Assembly: GCA_016801845.1 (NCBI GenBank)
Contig: CM028914.1
Location: forward strand, 14,906,272 to 14,970,271
From: Polydactylus sextarius
Taxonomy: Eukaryota; Chordata; Actinopteri; Polynemidae
DNA: 64,000 nt
Direction: 5' to 3'
Numbering within the stretch: the stretch's first letter is position 1; each line of letters begins with the position of its first letter. The notes beneath the pieces were generated by a model. The model was given only the letters and a program-made list of their open reading frames with translations. It ran no database searches and was not told the DNA's origin. A program made the translations under genes and the position numbers. Shown here piece by piece: positions 1 to 11,758 of this stretch.

Positions 1-858
1 CACAACACATTAGATATATCACAAACAGATTCTGAACATGTTTTTTTTATTTCTTCTGTACATTTGTTTGGAGTAGACTTTACTGTTCTCTCTCCACCCA
101 TGTGCCTTCAGCCAAATCTTTTGGCGGCTGGCACGTACACGGCAAAGAGGTCTCCTAGGTTGTGTTACATCAGTTTTGATCGAATGATTGTCAGTAGAAT
201 TAATCTCTGACAGACAATGAGGTGACTGCAGACCTATGTCAGCACTGGCTTTACTGTGGTTATTCTGTGTTATGTCAGCTGTCTTGTGTTTCTTCATGTT
301 TCGCATGCTACAGCAACAGTCTCCCCCACTCAGCTGTATTTCTACTTTTCCCTACATTTTAATTCAGAAAGAACAGATCTTCTGAGGTCAGGGTTTGTGT
401 GCAACTACAAAGTGTTTTTTTTTTTTTTTTTACATTTGCTGTGAAACAACAAACACAGATGACGTTATTTAATAGCAACTCAGAACAATAGTGTTCACTG
501 AATCCATAAAGGATCCGAAACACATCTTCACCCTGGTGTGAAGTCATTTCAGCTTTAACAAGATTGCTTAGTCATTCATGGAGTGTTAATAGTGCTGTAA
601 ACTTAAATTTTGTGTATCAAGAAAACAGATTTGTGTTTACCAGTGGCACTTCTGCTAAAACCTGATGCCAGGCTGGTTTCTGGTATTTCATAACTTTTGC
701 ACTCACACCTCAGGAGAACACTCACAGTCTAAATCCAATTACAAACATTTCTTAGAAGTCCCAAAGTTCCCATAAAGCCATCAGACCTCATTTCACCCAG
801 GTCACTTCACACACAGAAGTGTGAGGAGCTGACTGTAAGAGTCATACAGAGGTTGACG

Positions 859-884
859 AAAAAAAAAAAAAAAAAAAAAAAAAA
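859..884. repeat. Poly-A tract (26 bp)
   Basis: Uninterrupted run of A on the plus strand about 160 bp before the SINE and outside its target-site duplication. It is a simple repeat; no retrotransposed body was recognised next to it. Confidence 0.9.
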
Positions 885-1041
885 CATCTCTGTCATTTTT
901 GCAAACATGGCAGGTAGGTGAGAGGACGAAGATGTAAAAGCCTCAGTCTATCGTCCAGTTTATAACAGGTCATATTCTCTTCATGATTTTTTGTTTCTCC
1001 CGTGACCAGGATGGATTACAATTGTGCTGATTTCTGTGGTG

Positions 1042-1221
1042 CATTTTTTGGGGCATTTTTTGTCTTTAATGAGAGATAGTGTAGAGAGACAGGCAACAGG
1101 GAGAAGAGCGGAGGACGGACACGCAGGAAGGTCGACACAGTCTGGACTCGAATTGGCGAACAACTGCGCGGCATATACGCCAACGTGGTGCGACTTAGCC
1201 ACTCAGCCATCCAGGCGCCCC
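1042..1221 (-). mobile_element. tRNA-derived SINE (teleost type) with target-site duplication
   Basis: Read on the minus strand, the element starts with a tRNA-like head. The polymerase III A box TGGCTGAGTGG is at 1199-1209 and a B-box-like TTCGAGTCC at about 1144-1153. The wide spacing suits a class II (Leu/Ser) tRNA ancestor. It ends in a CT-rich body and an A-rich tail containing AAAGACAAAAAATGCCCC, a tail type common in fish SINEs. The insertion is flanked by direct 8-bp copies of CTGTGGTG at 1034-1041 and 1222-1229, which fits target-primed reverse transcription. The Repbase family name was not determined. Confidence 0.82.
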
Positions 1222-4200
1222 CTGTGGTGTAATGTTGATGCAAAATTGCTGCATTGACTTTGTAAGACTTCACTTTAAGGTTTCTGTACTTTGATGTTTC
1301 TCTTTGTCTGCTGACTGATGATATTTTATGCAATTCCTAGTTGTTTTGCAGTGAGGAGTTGAGGAGATAGTGCTTGCAAAGAGTATGTCCGTGAACTCCC
1401 AAAACCACAAAGGTATTTCGTCATCAAACCAAAATGTACCAAGACTCTGAAGTATTTCCTCATTACTTATCCTACACAGGATGTGGCTAATATCAAGTCT
1501 CCATACTGGCACGGTCAAAAACTACATTTTTCCATGGTGTTACCGTAACAGGGCTGATTTACACACATACCATAACACTGTTCACATACCACTGTCTGCT
1601 CTCTGCCTGATCAGGATAACTAATGATAGCTTGGTGTAATTCCTGGAAGGGAGTCAAATATGACTGCCTTCCCAGGGGCTGATACAGTATCTGCTATAAC
1701 CACATTCATCATGCTGTGACCTCATACATCCTCATATACTGCAAGAAAAATGACCTTATGTGCCCTCTATCTACTTCTCTGCTTTGCAATACTGATATTT
1801 AAAGTGTAATAAAGCATAAAGCAAGTATATTTATAGTCTACTGTGGGTAATTAATTTAATTTACTTTTTTCCTTTGGAGAAAATAGGAATTCTCTATTTG
1901 TTATAATCTGGATTTACTCTCCTGAATCATTTTGCTGCCAGTTCCCTGTGTTTAAAAACAAAAAAACAGTGTTTTTTCTGCAACATGAAGTTGCTGAAAA
2001 TGATTGTTTCATGCTGTGGATGGTGCAATGAGGCCTGTAGAGTTTGTAGTCAAGTCAGGAGCCCCCATGGCAGCCTTATTACTATGTCCTACCTGTTTAA
2101 AGATCATAAGCCTGGCCTTTGCCTTTGGGCTTACAAAACCTAGTTATTACAATGACAGGTGGTGTCACTTTTTACACTTCCTTTAAGGTGTGGTCCATAA
2201 CACATATCATGTAGAGAAAGTGTACTAAGGTGGAGGAAAAAAAAACTTTACAAGTGTGTTGCATAATGTTGAATTTCAAGGGGCACCCCTCTCCCTGATC
2301 GGCCGTTCACAGGTGAAAAAGAGAATTCACACTTACGTGTTTCGTTTCATCACCCTGAGACAGCTGCTGCCCAGAAGCTGCAGCGCAATATCTGCATGCA
2401 AAGTATTTGTCTGTAATTCTGATGAGGCACTGTCAACATCTATAAAAAGTACAAATAATTCCTGTTGGCAGGTGAGAAACAACAATAGCAGTGTGGCGTG
2501 AGCGTGCTGTTCGAATGTTTTACTCCTCTGAAACAGCAGATTTGACCTTATATGGCTCATTGAAGCTCTGCACTGAATTAGCAAGATAACAAAACAGCAC
2601 ATTTTTTCCACTCAGATTCAGGGAACTGGACTCGGAGTTAAGATCTCAAGTTTTGAGCTTGAAAAAAATTGCAGAGCATTCCTTCACAAATCATAAAGAG
2701 TGAAGATCTCTTACGATGACCTACTGCATTAAACTGTCTAGTGAAAACAAAAGCAGACGGTCTTCAGCAAAAAGAAAGGCTTCTCTTAAACATGTTCACA
2801 CGCATGCAAACTGAAAAATCATCCATCATTTTCAGATATTGGGAACTTTAGCTTCTGTGGGACCATATATACTGTATCTATCATTCTCAGACTGTGGCTG
2901 AACCGACATGTAAACTGCAAGTAGGGGTCACAGTTAAGCATTGAGTAACTGTAAATGCTAACAAGGTAAAAAGGTTGGGACCAGTATTTCACCTGAAGTC
3001 AGTCTCTAGCACATGTCTGTGATAAAAAAAAAAAAAAACACCTACAGCAGTTGTATAAGACGGACAGTGGGAGTGAGCACCATGTTAGTGACAGCTCACC
3101 AACCTGCTCAGTGACAGCCACTAATTACACAGTACAGGCTAAGTAGTAAAGATACAGATAGTACATGCATACATGCAGTAGCTCGTCCTATTTTGAGATC
3201 TCTGACATGGTAATTTGTGGTACAGACAAAATACACCCCACCCTTGAAACATACCCAACAGAGCACCTTGACCCTGGTAGGAGACATCTGTCAAAATGTG
3301 ACAGTCTGTTTTGATCGGACATGGAACGGTAGCGAGCCGCAGAGAGTCAAGTTTGTCTTGAGCGAGAAGCCTGCGGCTGTGAGTGTTCAGTCCGCTGAAG
3401 TCTCCTCAGCAGCTTCAGAGTAACTGTGCACTTGCTGACCTGCTGAGCTGCTGCAGACAGCACAGTTTAAGAGGAGAAAATTTCCCTTCAGGGGAAAAAA
3501 AAAACACTTGTTTTTTAGACATTCTTCGGTCAGTCATGACCTCACAGGTTTCGGAAACTAGTGATATACTAACACATATACTGAGTTGGACAAAGCGTGT
3601 TACTATATAAGGTCCAAGGAAGTAAAAGCATCTTTGAACAACAAGTATTCATAGAAAAATGTACATTTTGATCGTGCATGAATTATCAGTACACATTTGC
3701 TCTGTGTACATGAAAGCCTTCACTTATATGCTGATGTTGTGTCTGGTCTGTAACTGCTTTATATGCTGATCATTTAATTCAAACTCAGCAATGCACAGTC
3801 TTTAATGAGCCCACTGGGTGTTTTGAATGTTAAGCGTTGTGCAATAATTTAGTTCAGGGTTAGAAAAAGAACAAGCTTTCATCACAATGAAAATAAAAAG
3901 ATGTGCCAATAGCAACACTTCAAACATGACTGGAACCTACAGTTTTTCAGTTGTATAAAAGGCAAACGGGTGGGTCAGAGTTAGAGTTAGGGTTGGCAAG
4001 TGAACATTTTGGTAGTCATTAATTAAGGTGAAGAGTTTAGTAAATTGGTGGTTGAGTTCTTGACTCCATCAACTTTTAGCCTGTCTTTTTAAAGGTTACC
4101 AATCATTACTGCAATAAGCTTTAAATGATCTGTTGACCCAACATTAGCCCCTGATGAATTTTCAGGGAACATGCCAATAGGTCAAGAGTCATTTCACGTA

Positions 4201-7200
4201 GATAGTTACCAGAAATGAGTGTGACTGATGGTTTGACTCAGACAGTTGTCTAACAATTGGGGTCATAAGATGGTCAGCATCACCATTTTCATACTTCCCA
4301 GCATTGAGGTTTCATGTTTTCCCTCTGCCTACCGCAGAGTGGATTTTAAAATCTAATGACATCACAGTCACCTACCTCCTCATCTATCACTTCTGTTTGA
4401 CCTAAACTACTGGCTGAACAATCAAATGCAATGAGACAAGGGTGGAGCAAAGGATGGGAGGATTGCGACTGGATAAAGTCATATTATAATTGAAATATAT
4501 TGTTGGTATCCAGAAAACTTGGGTCATCTAATATTTCCAGTCAAAGTAGATGGAAGTAGGGCACTGTAGGCGCGGTGTTAGAGCTCTTTGCTGCACATCT
4601 GCACTGTGCAGCAGAGGACACACCACAAACTAGAACCAGATTTGCTTCATCTAAAGGTCAACAGCTAGAATCAGCAGTCAGGTATGCTTACGCCAATAGA
4701 CGTTAGTTTGTATCTCTGTTGCACTCAGTCATATTCTGACATTGTTGTTGGATGTTATTGTGAATGACAATACTTGATCTGCAGAGATTCAGATATAATT
4801 CTGTTTTTAATTACAGTCTGCGATAATAACTGCAAGATGGAATAAAATAGAGGTCCACATCAAAATTCAGATGTAGCACAGACACAGTTGTTAACCTCAG
4901 CTGCTGATACTCCTCTGTTCTGAGTAATCGCTACATCTGGGAGTGTGAGCACAAATGTGCATAAGAATGTACATTCATCTTTTAACGATAGAATTCCCCC
5001 ATAAAACTTATTCACTTTATGATAGCACAGATGTTGGTCTGCTTTACTTGGACTGTCAATGCAGTGGTGAAAAGGTGGGACTCACTGTGGTCAGTCAAAG
5101 TGTTAATTCTGGCAAGCATCTTAAATTTGCACACGTAAACAACACATCTGTGGTTTGGTGCAATGAGACATCATCAAGAGGATAATTTATCATCATCATC
5201 ATCATTGTGATGTTACACATTTCTCTGCATCATCACGAAAAGCAGCATCTTGTATCATTTCCCTACTCTGGTGCCGTGGGACCATCTGAGCGTCATCCAG
5301 AAGACAGATGTTTTCCAAACAGGAAGGACATCTGCCTCAAAGCCTTTTGATACTACATCAGACAAATATCTTAAAATAGTAGCAAAAAAAACAATATTCC
5401 CAGAGTCCTGAATGCAAACAGAAGACACCGTGATTAGTGAGGCAGCATTACCATCTGTCCAGTCCTGGGATCAAGTACACACCTAGAACATGTTTACTCA
5501 TGAATAACATAAACAGCTGTTTAGCACAGGGTGCTGTTGTCACAAAACTGTCATTGGTATTCCTGAGCTGGAATGTATCTGTAGTGTGATTAAAAGCAAG
5601 TCTTTGATCACTATCTAGATGGTGTAAGTGTAGTGTATATATTTCTGTCAATATATTGGACCACACTTGTTGAACATTGGGAGGGAAAAATGAAGCAAAG
5701 GTAAAAAAAAAAAAAAAAAAAAAAGAGCAGTTCTGTGAAGCAACAAGCTTCTAGGCACAAGCCTAGAAACTGCTTTTGAATAGTATGAAATAACAGCCAA
5801 CAGGTAAGAAAGTTGTGGTCTAAAATTTGCAAGTGCATCTCTTAGTGCCATTGAATTTTGAGGGTTGATGAAGTAGGATGTCAGGTCCTTGACTTGAATT
5901 TATTTCAGGCTGTTTTTTTTTTTACATTTTTACCAATCCCCAACTGCAATTGGCTTTCAAGATACTTTGTTGTGACTCCTAATGAATTTCCAAGAAACTC
6001 ATTATAGGTCATTAGCCGTAGAAAGCTGCAGTCGGATAAGACACAATTATGCTGTGAACTAAATCCTAACACCAGCATACAAACACATCTACAAAGACAT
6101 TGCTAATATGCTGATGCTAAGTTGATATAATATCTAACATGTTTACTATCCCACTAGCTATTGTATTATGCTTGTGTATTATGTTGTAATCATAAACCAC
6201 CAATGTCAAATGTCAACTTCACTAAGGAGCTAAAAGAAATTAGATTTAACTGCAGAGGTTTGAAAATACAGATGTGACAAAGCCTTTTCACTGTGGATAC
6301 ACTACACATGGTTTGAAAAAAAAGCCTGCATGTTAATGCAGATTAATTAATATGTACAACTCTTCATCACCGAGTCCACATCTGAATTTAAAGTTTAGTT
6401 CACCTGACTGAAAAAGCACTGTAACATTTTTGTTAGCTCTTCCAGTTCTTCCATGTGGTTTGTATGCACAAAAGAATCTACCAGATGAATGTAATCTAAG
6501 ATAATTTAAGATCTTCAGTGTGCCATTGGAGCAGCACAATATCTGGGCTAGGAAAATGTTTCATAAAATTTTTATGATACTTTAAATTACTGATAACACA
6601 TTTCTACATATATTTAAAATGTGTCAACAAATCTGTTACTGGTAGTCAGATGTTAGCTGTGAAATCTCACAGATGTTTGTCCGAATGAGAGATTTGTGGT
6701 GAAAATACAGCTGCTTTGACTTCAAGACGTATGGGCCACCATCAATGCAGCATGAGTGTTTTTGTCTCCTCTGTTTGCCAGTGAAGTCCCAAAGCATGAG
6801 ACAGGAGGTGGGAGCCCGCCAGTATCAGCCCATGATATCATGAGAAAGGAAGCAGGCTGTGTGAAATGTTCCTAAGATCCAATTTACACAGTCCATCTGA
6901 ACTACATATGGAGACAGAGAGAGCCGACTTACTTACTTACTTAAGTGACGCAAGCATTTATTTGTGAACGTCAGCACAAGAATGTCACCGGTGAGACAGT
7001 TTCATCTCAAAGCTTTATCAAGTATTTGTTGTTATGAAAGTATTGTATTGATCTGATCTGGACAGATTAAACTGAATCCTTCCAGGAACTGACACACATT
7101 TATAAAATCACTAATCTGAAAGATAAATGTTTCAGCATAGATGGCAGTGGAAGTTAAAAAAATCAGTGGATGACACTTTTACACCAGAACACCACTGGAG

Positions 7201-7487
7201 GTTTCATCAAGATGGACTCACATGTGTTAAACACATAAGTGGCCAGACCAAAACAAAGTTCTTGTTCGCTGTGTGAACTGTTGGGTTTTTCTTTTGATTA
7301 TTATTGTAAAGTGCATTTAAAGTCAGTGTCTTTATGTTGTGGTGCTGTACAAACAACATTTATTGAGATGAACGTATTTGAATTAATGTAAGTAATTGAT
7401 GTTGTTTCTATTCAAAGAAATATTTGGGGACACCAGCAAACAAGCGCGCGCACACGCGCACACGCGCACAAACACACACCGACGGAC

Positions 7488-7516
7488 GCCGCCACACACT
7501 TTGTGTGTGTGGCGGC
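7488..7516. repeat. GC-rich perfect hairpin, 12-bp arms, 5-nt loop
   Basis: GCCGCCACACAC at 7488-7499 is followed by a five-base loop and its exact reverse complement at 7505-7516. It lies at the end of an alternating (CA)/(CG) purine-pyrimidine stretch (7443-7478) that could adopt Z-DNA, and at the left edge of a CpG-rich patch. It could be a chance extension of a CA/TG repeat, but the CCGCC/GGCGG arms go beyond the dinucleotide repeat. Confidence 0.85.
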
Positions 7517-7651
7517 CCAAACTTTGACCGGTCACTGTTCATCCTGTTTATAGTTCATGGTTTACTCAGTCATTGCAAGTCGTGCGCACTTGCCCTCCAG
7601 CATATTAAAAAAAACTTGACTTACCATAAAACAGCTCTCTTTTTTACTCAC

Positions 7652-7770
7652 CAACACCACTCAGCTCCAGCGTGCCTCCACCACCGCACAATCCATTCAA
7701 ATATTGCGTGCGTCATCTTTGCGCTTAAAACGCCACCATGAAGGAGCGCCGACGAGTGACGTCACCGCAA
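7652..7770 (-). other. Candidate first exon of an unidentified minus-strand transcript
   Basis: On the minus strand a CpG-containing segment runs from the CRE palindrome into a strong donor, GTTG|GTGAGTAAAAAAG, with the last exon base at 7652. An ATG on that strand opens a short frame into the donor, but I do not recognise the peptide. It could be the 5' exon of a gene extending off the left edge, a lncRNA, or a chance splice site in a CpG-rich patch. No partner exon was found in 1-7.6 kb. Confidence 0.3.
7757..7764. promoter_or_regulatory. Full palindromic CRE (TGACGTCA)
   Basis: The exact consensus for CREB/ATF dimers sits in a small CpG-rich island (about 7440-7770) in otherwise AT-rich DNA. 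This fits a promoter for the candidate minus-strand exon at 7652-7770. A plus-strand GCCACCATGA start context lies next to it at 7731-7740, but opens only a 14-codon frame. Confidence 0.45.
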
Positions 7771-7799
7771 ATTGTCTGTTAATTTATTAATTTATTGAT

Positions 7800-9734
7800 T
7801 TGTACTGGCTTAATTGTGGGTGACTGAGTGAGATTTAACAGTTTGTTACATGTTTTTTTTTTTTTTATTTTCTTATTTTATTTTATTAGGATTAGCCATA
7901 CCTGTAATTGTGTTGGCGTCCATGATTGTGGGAGGACTCTGGGCCTGTAAAGGGGAGTGTGGGACTGAGAGTTCAAGTAGTTGCTGTGCTGGTAACATCA
8001 TCACAGAGAGGAAATATTGCCAGTAAAAGAACTGTATATTAACTGAATTCTTTTCTGCATTGCATTTTGGGAGAATGGGCACAATAGAAGACCATCACCA
8101 GAGAAGCAACTACACACCATTTATTGTTTGTTGGAATGGAAAAAGAACCAAGCAACAATAAAAAGTTTGATCAGTTTTCTGTCGGCATACCATGTCTAGA
8201 AAGATTAGTGTTTTCACTGTACTTGTCTCACATCATCACATCACTGCACAGGACACACAGCAAGACCTTGATGTTTAGTGTAATCTAGAGAGATTTGTGT
8301 CTACAGAGTTTAAAATGTTGCTACTACTCTGCTCGGTTATATCAACTATGTTTATAACACTGAATATATGTTGTACAGTGAATGGATGTCAGTAGTATTA
8401 GCAACATGCGGGCCACAATCTACTGATGCTATTAAAGTTTTGCTCTCACTTTCACGTCACCAGAACGCTTGAAAAACATTTTACACAGTTTCACATCATA
8501 TTTCGTGGGCACAAATGTTTTTCATGTTAAACTGGTTCATGTCACCATATGGAAATCCTTTATAGATGCTGGTCAACTCGTTCCTCATTTTTCTTAATGT
8601 GCCACTTACGTCAAATATAAAAGGAACATTTTTCACTGCGGTTTCATAAGTCATGCAGCGAGGTGTTAATCTTTCATGCTATTACAACCTCATCAAAGAC
8701 ATCGTCCGTGAAGCACTAAGTATTTTAAGAGTCAAGTCAGGATCAAAAGATCATGGAAAGACTAAAACACCGTCTGCGTTGACTCTTTAAATCACTTTTA
8801 TCATTGAAATATCAGTCTGCGGTTCAATGTGTCTAATTTTAAGATCTTTTCACACATGGAATAATGTTCTTACAATTACACTCAGAGTTGTTCATTTAAA
8901 GTTCGTTCCCACAGAATGTCAGGTAAAAACAAGCCCAGAGTTTAAAGTCTGTGCCAGTACAAACTCTTTTTTTAAAGTTTGAAACTGTGCACAATTTTTG
9001 CTGTAAAAACAAATTAAATCAGATCAAATGTGGCCTAGTGGGGACACACTTAAGCCGCAAAATTTCCTTCATGCTGATCCAACTTTAAACCACAAAGTTA
9101 AAAGTTGCAGTGTAACTTTGCAGTCTATTTAGCATAAACTAAATAGATTAAGTTTTAAGTAGCATTAAGTTTGAATCAGCAAAGTTTGAATCCAAATCAT
9201 CTATAATCCATCCACTGATTTCACTGAGGCATCACAACGCTCTGCTGAAGGTATTGTTTGCATTGAGAAGTGTGAGACACATCATCAGATCTAGAGAAAA
9301 GGGAGACAGAATAAAATCCTCACACTCAAAAATCCTCCTGGCAAACTCCATAAAACCATTAATCTGTCTTTTTGAAGCTCTCATTACACAGCTGTTCCAA
9401 TATTCCACTAATCAGATGTCAAAGTCAAACTTTCCTTGAGCAACACACTGAGCTGCAAATTGCCTTTAATGGTTCAGTGTGTGAGTTTCACTTGTAAGTC
9501 TTTGGATAAATTTCAAATGTCTAAATCTAAATGCATCATCTAAAAAAAATTAAAAACACCATAGGAACATGTTAACAGGTTAAAAGAATGTTTTTTATCA
9601 GATGTAGATGTTTAGAAGAGACTTCTAAACATATATATTAAACAGTTACACCAAAACAATTCAACATATAAACTGATCATTTAGAAATACTTCCTTCTGA
9701 ATCAAAGAAATAACAAGTTTGTCATCAGCGCTGA
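7800..9734 (-). other. SNX19 3' flank, probable 3' UTR
   Basis: AT-rich sequence with no recognisable coding exon lies downstream of the SNX19 stop codon. A canonical AATAAA on the minus strand (plus TTTATT at 8120-8125) is followed by GT-rich sequence (GGTGTGTAGTTG), which would suit cleavage there and give a 3' UTR of about 1.6 kb. Earlier ATTAAA variants, such as the one near 9464-9469, could be used instead. Transcript data are needed to choose. Confidence 0.4.
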
Positions 9735-11705
9735 TCATACATGAGGACTGTCCCTCTCTGTGTCTTTAGCCAGGCTCAGCAGCAGGGACCTCTGGAAGGC
9801 CTCATCACACGACTCAGGGATCAATAACTCCAGCAGCAGGTCACAGATGCAGTAGATCAGATGTCTGCAATAATAATATTTAAATGACACTTTTCGAGAA
9901 ATCATAGGGAATATGACAGCAGATGTTTAAGTGTCTATCATTTTACTTTATATACTGTAGGGTATTGTAGTGTAGTTATGGTAAGTATAATGATGCAGTG
10001 TTTTCAGCACTTGGTTTAATTCCCGGCACAATTATGTTTCCAAGCTCTTGAGCGTAAGCCTCTCAAAATAGCAGAATCAGAGACAATTTGGTTGTTGACT
10101 CACTTGTTTATCTGATGGTCCTGTAAAGAGTCCAGCATGGTTTGCATGCTCAGTCTGTACTTCTCACTGCCCAGAATGTCAGTTATGAGCTCTGTTTGAG
10201 TATAAATCACATTGAACCAACCTCAAATTTCACATGTAGTCAAACAAATGCAGTCTGAATTTACAGCCACTACCTACCTGGCAGTAGCTGCATCAAACAG
10301 TCCAGACATTGCTCCTTAGTTTCCTGTCTTTCCTCAGCACTTCGCTCCGGCTGTGGTTGAGCAGGTAGCGTACCTCCCGGCCACACAGCTTCCTGTAACA
10401 CTTGTAGGTAAATCACCCAGCAGGGGGCGCTGGTAAAATGGGCGACTCCTACATCCAACCAACTGAGACAAAAGTCAGTAGTTTATTGAAAGAGTGTCTG
10501 CTTTTCCGCTCGAGATCAGCCTCTGTATACAACAAACATATAAAGCATGTGTGTATCCATGCAAGTATTGATTGATTGTAACAAATTAGGGCAAACTGGA
10601 AATGCACACAAGGGGAACCAACACAAATAAGCAATAACAAATCTCTGTAAAACATTGCAGGCACATAAACATTATCTACCGACATGCTTAGTGAACCTTA
10701 AAACTCCCAGGGGCATATGGCGAGCCCAAAAATGGAGTCTAGTATAATTAGTTAACGACAGCAGACCACAAGAGATTAAACGAGCATGGTTCCCACAGAC
10801 TGTGTGGCAAAGCAAAGTGGGGGGGTAATTCTAGAGAAGTTTTTGTTTAAAGCTTCATTCCCATTAGGCATAAAGAAGAAAAATCTAATTTTACAATGTG
10901 AGAAAATTTCATGCAGCATCCATGAACTATAAACCACTTTATACCTCATAAAGCTGTCCTTTTATTCTACTGGATGTTCAGCTGTATGAAGAAAAATATG
11001 ATATTTTCACATGTTAACAGCATCAGTTGTGGTGAATTTGTAAATTGTGGGTTTTTACAATGAAAGGTGAATGAATAAATAAGTACATAAATAAGTTGTT
11101 ACAGTAGGAGCTTAAAGAGTCAGCTACCTCTCGATGAAGGTACCAAAGAGCAGCCTGATGGTCTTCTGTATATTCTCAGTGCACAGCCAACTCCACTGGT
11201 CCTTCATGAGCAGACACAAGATGTTCAGGGCAACATCTGCCACAGCTGTGTCTGCACATACCAAGAGTAAATGTATGAGCCACTAATGAACATAGAGGAA
11301 CACCTTAAAACACATGTGAAATTCAAGCAAAACACATCAGCAGTGGTGAATGAGCACTCACTCAAACGCCTCACCTTCTGCTTAATAAAACAGTTACTTA
11401 ATAAAAGAGTGGACTGTTGCTGCACCCAAGTGGTGATTCTGTGTTACTGTATGGTGCTGCTCTGTGGCTGCGAGAAATGCAGATGAAGATCAAAGTCAAC
11501 AAGACTCTCAACCTGTCACATGAGTTTTCTTGTCTTTGTCAGGCTGCCCACAGTTGTGCTTGGCTCTGTGTGGCTCATTCTGTTCGCATAAAAGTCTTTC
11601 CTGTTCTATGACAAAGTTCTCCAGGCCAGACAGTGACATGCCATTCAGGACCTAATGAGCAAAACAAATAGGTCAGCTGTGTCCAATGTCCATTTCAAAC
11701 ACACA

Positions 11706-11758
<53 letters not shown>

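Larger units (their letters stand above)
1..7439. other. Non-coding region, left edge
   Basis: No exon with recognisable protein similarity was found on either strand. The longest open frames (60-105 codons) have no family signature and no paired splice sites that extend them. The stretch holds one clear SINE (1042-1221), a poly-A tract at 859-884, a short poly-A near 3023-3038, a poly-A tract at 5703-5723 and AT-rich unique-looking DNA. A GC-richer patch at about 3290-3420 has a short open frame that I could not identify. The region could be intergenic, or an intron of a minus-strand gene whose first exon may lie at 7652-7770. Confidence 0.6.

Noticed and set aside
5880..6240. Possible second copy of the dispersed repeat seen at 41.7-42.2 kb
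   Set aside because: Some GCTAATATGCTGATGCTAA-like words are shared, but the rest could not be aligned by eye with confidence.
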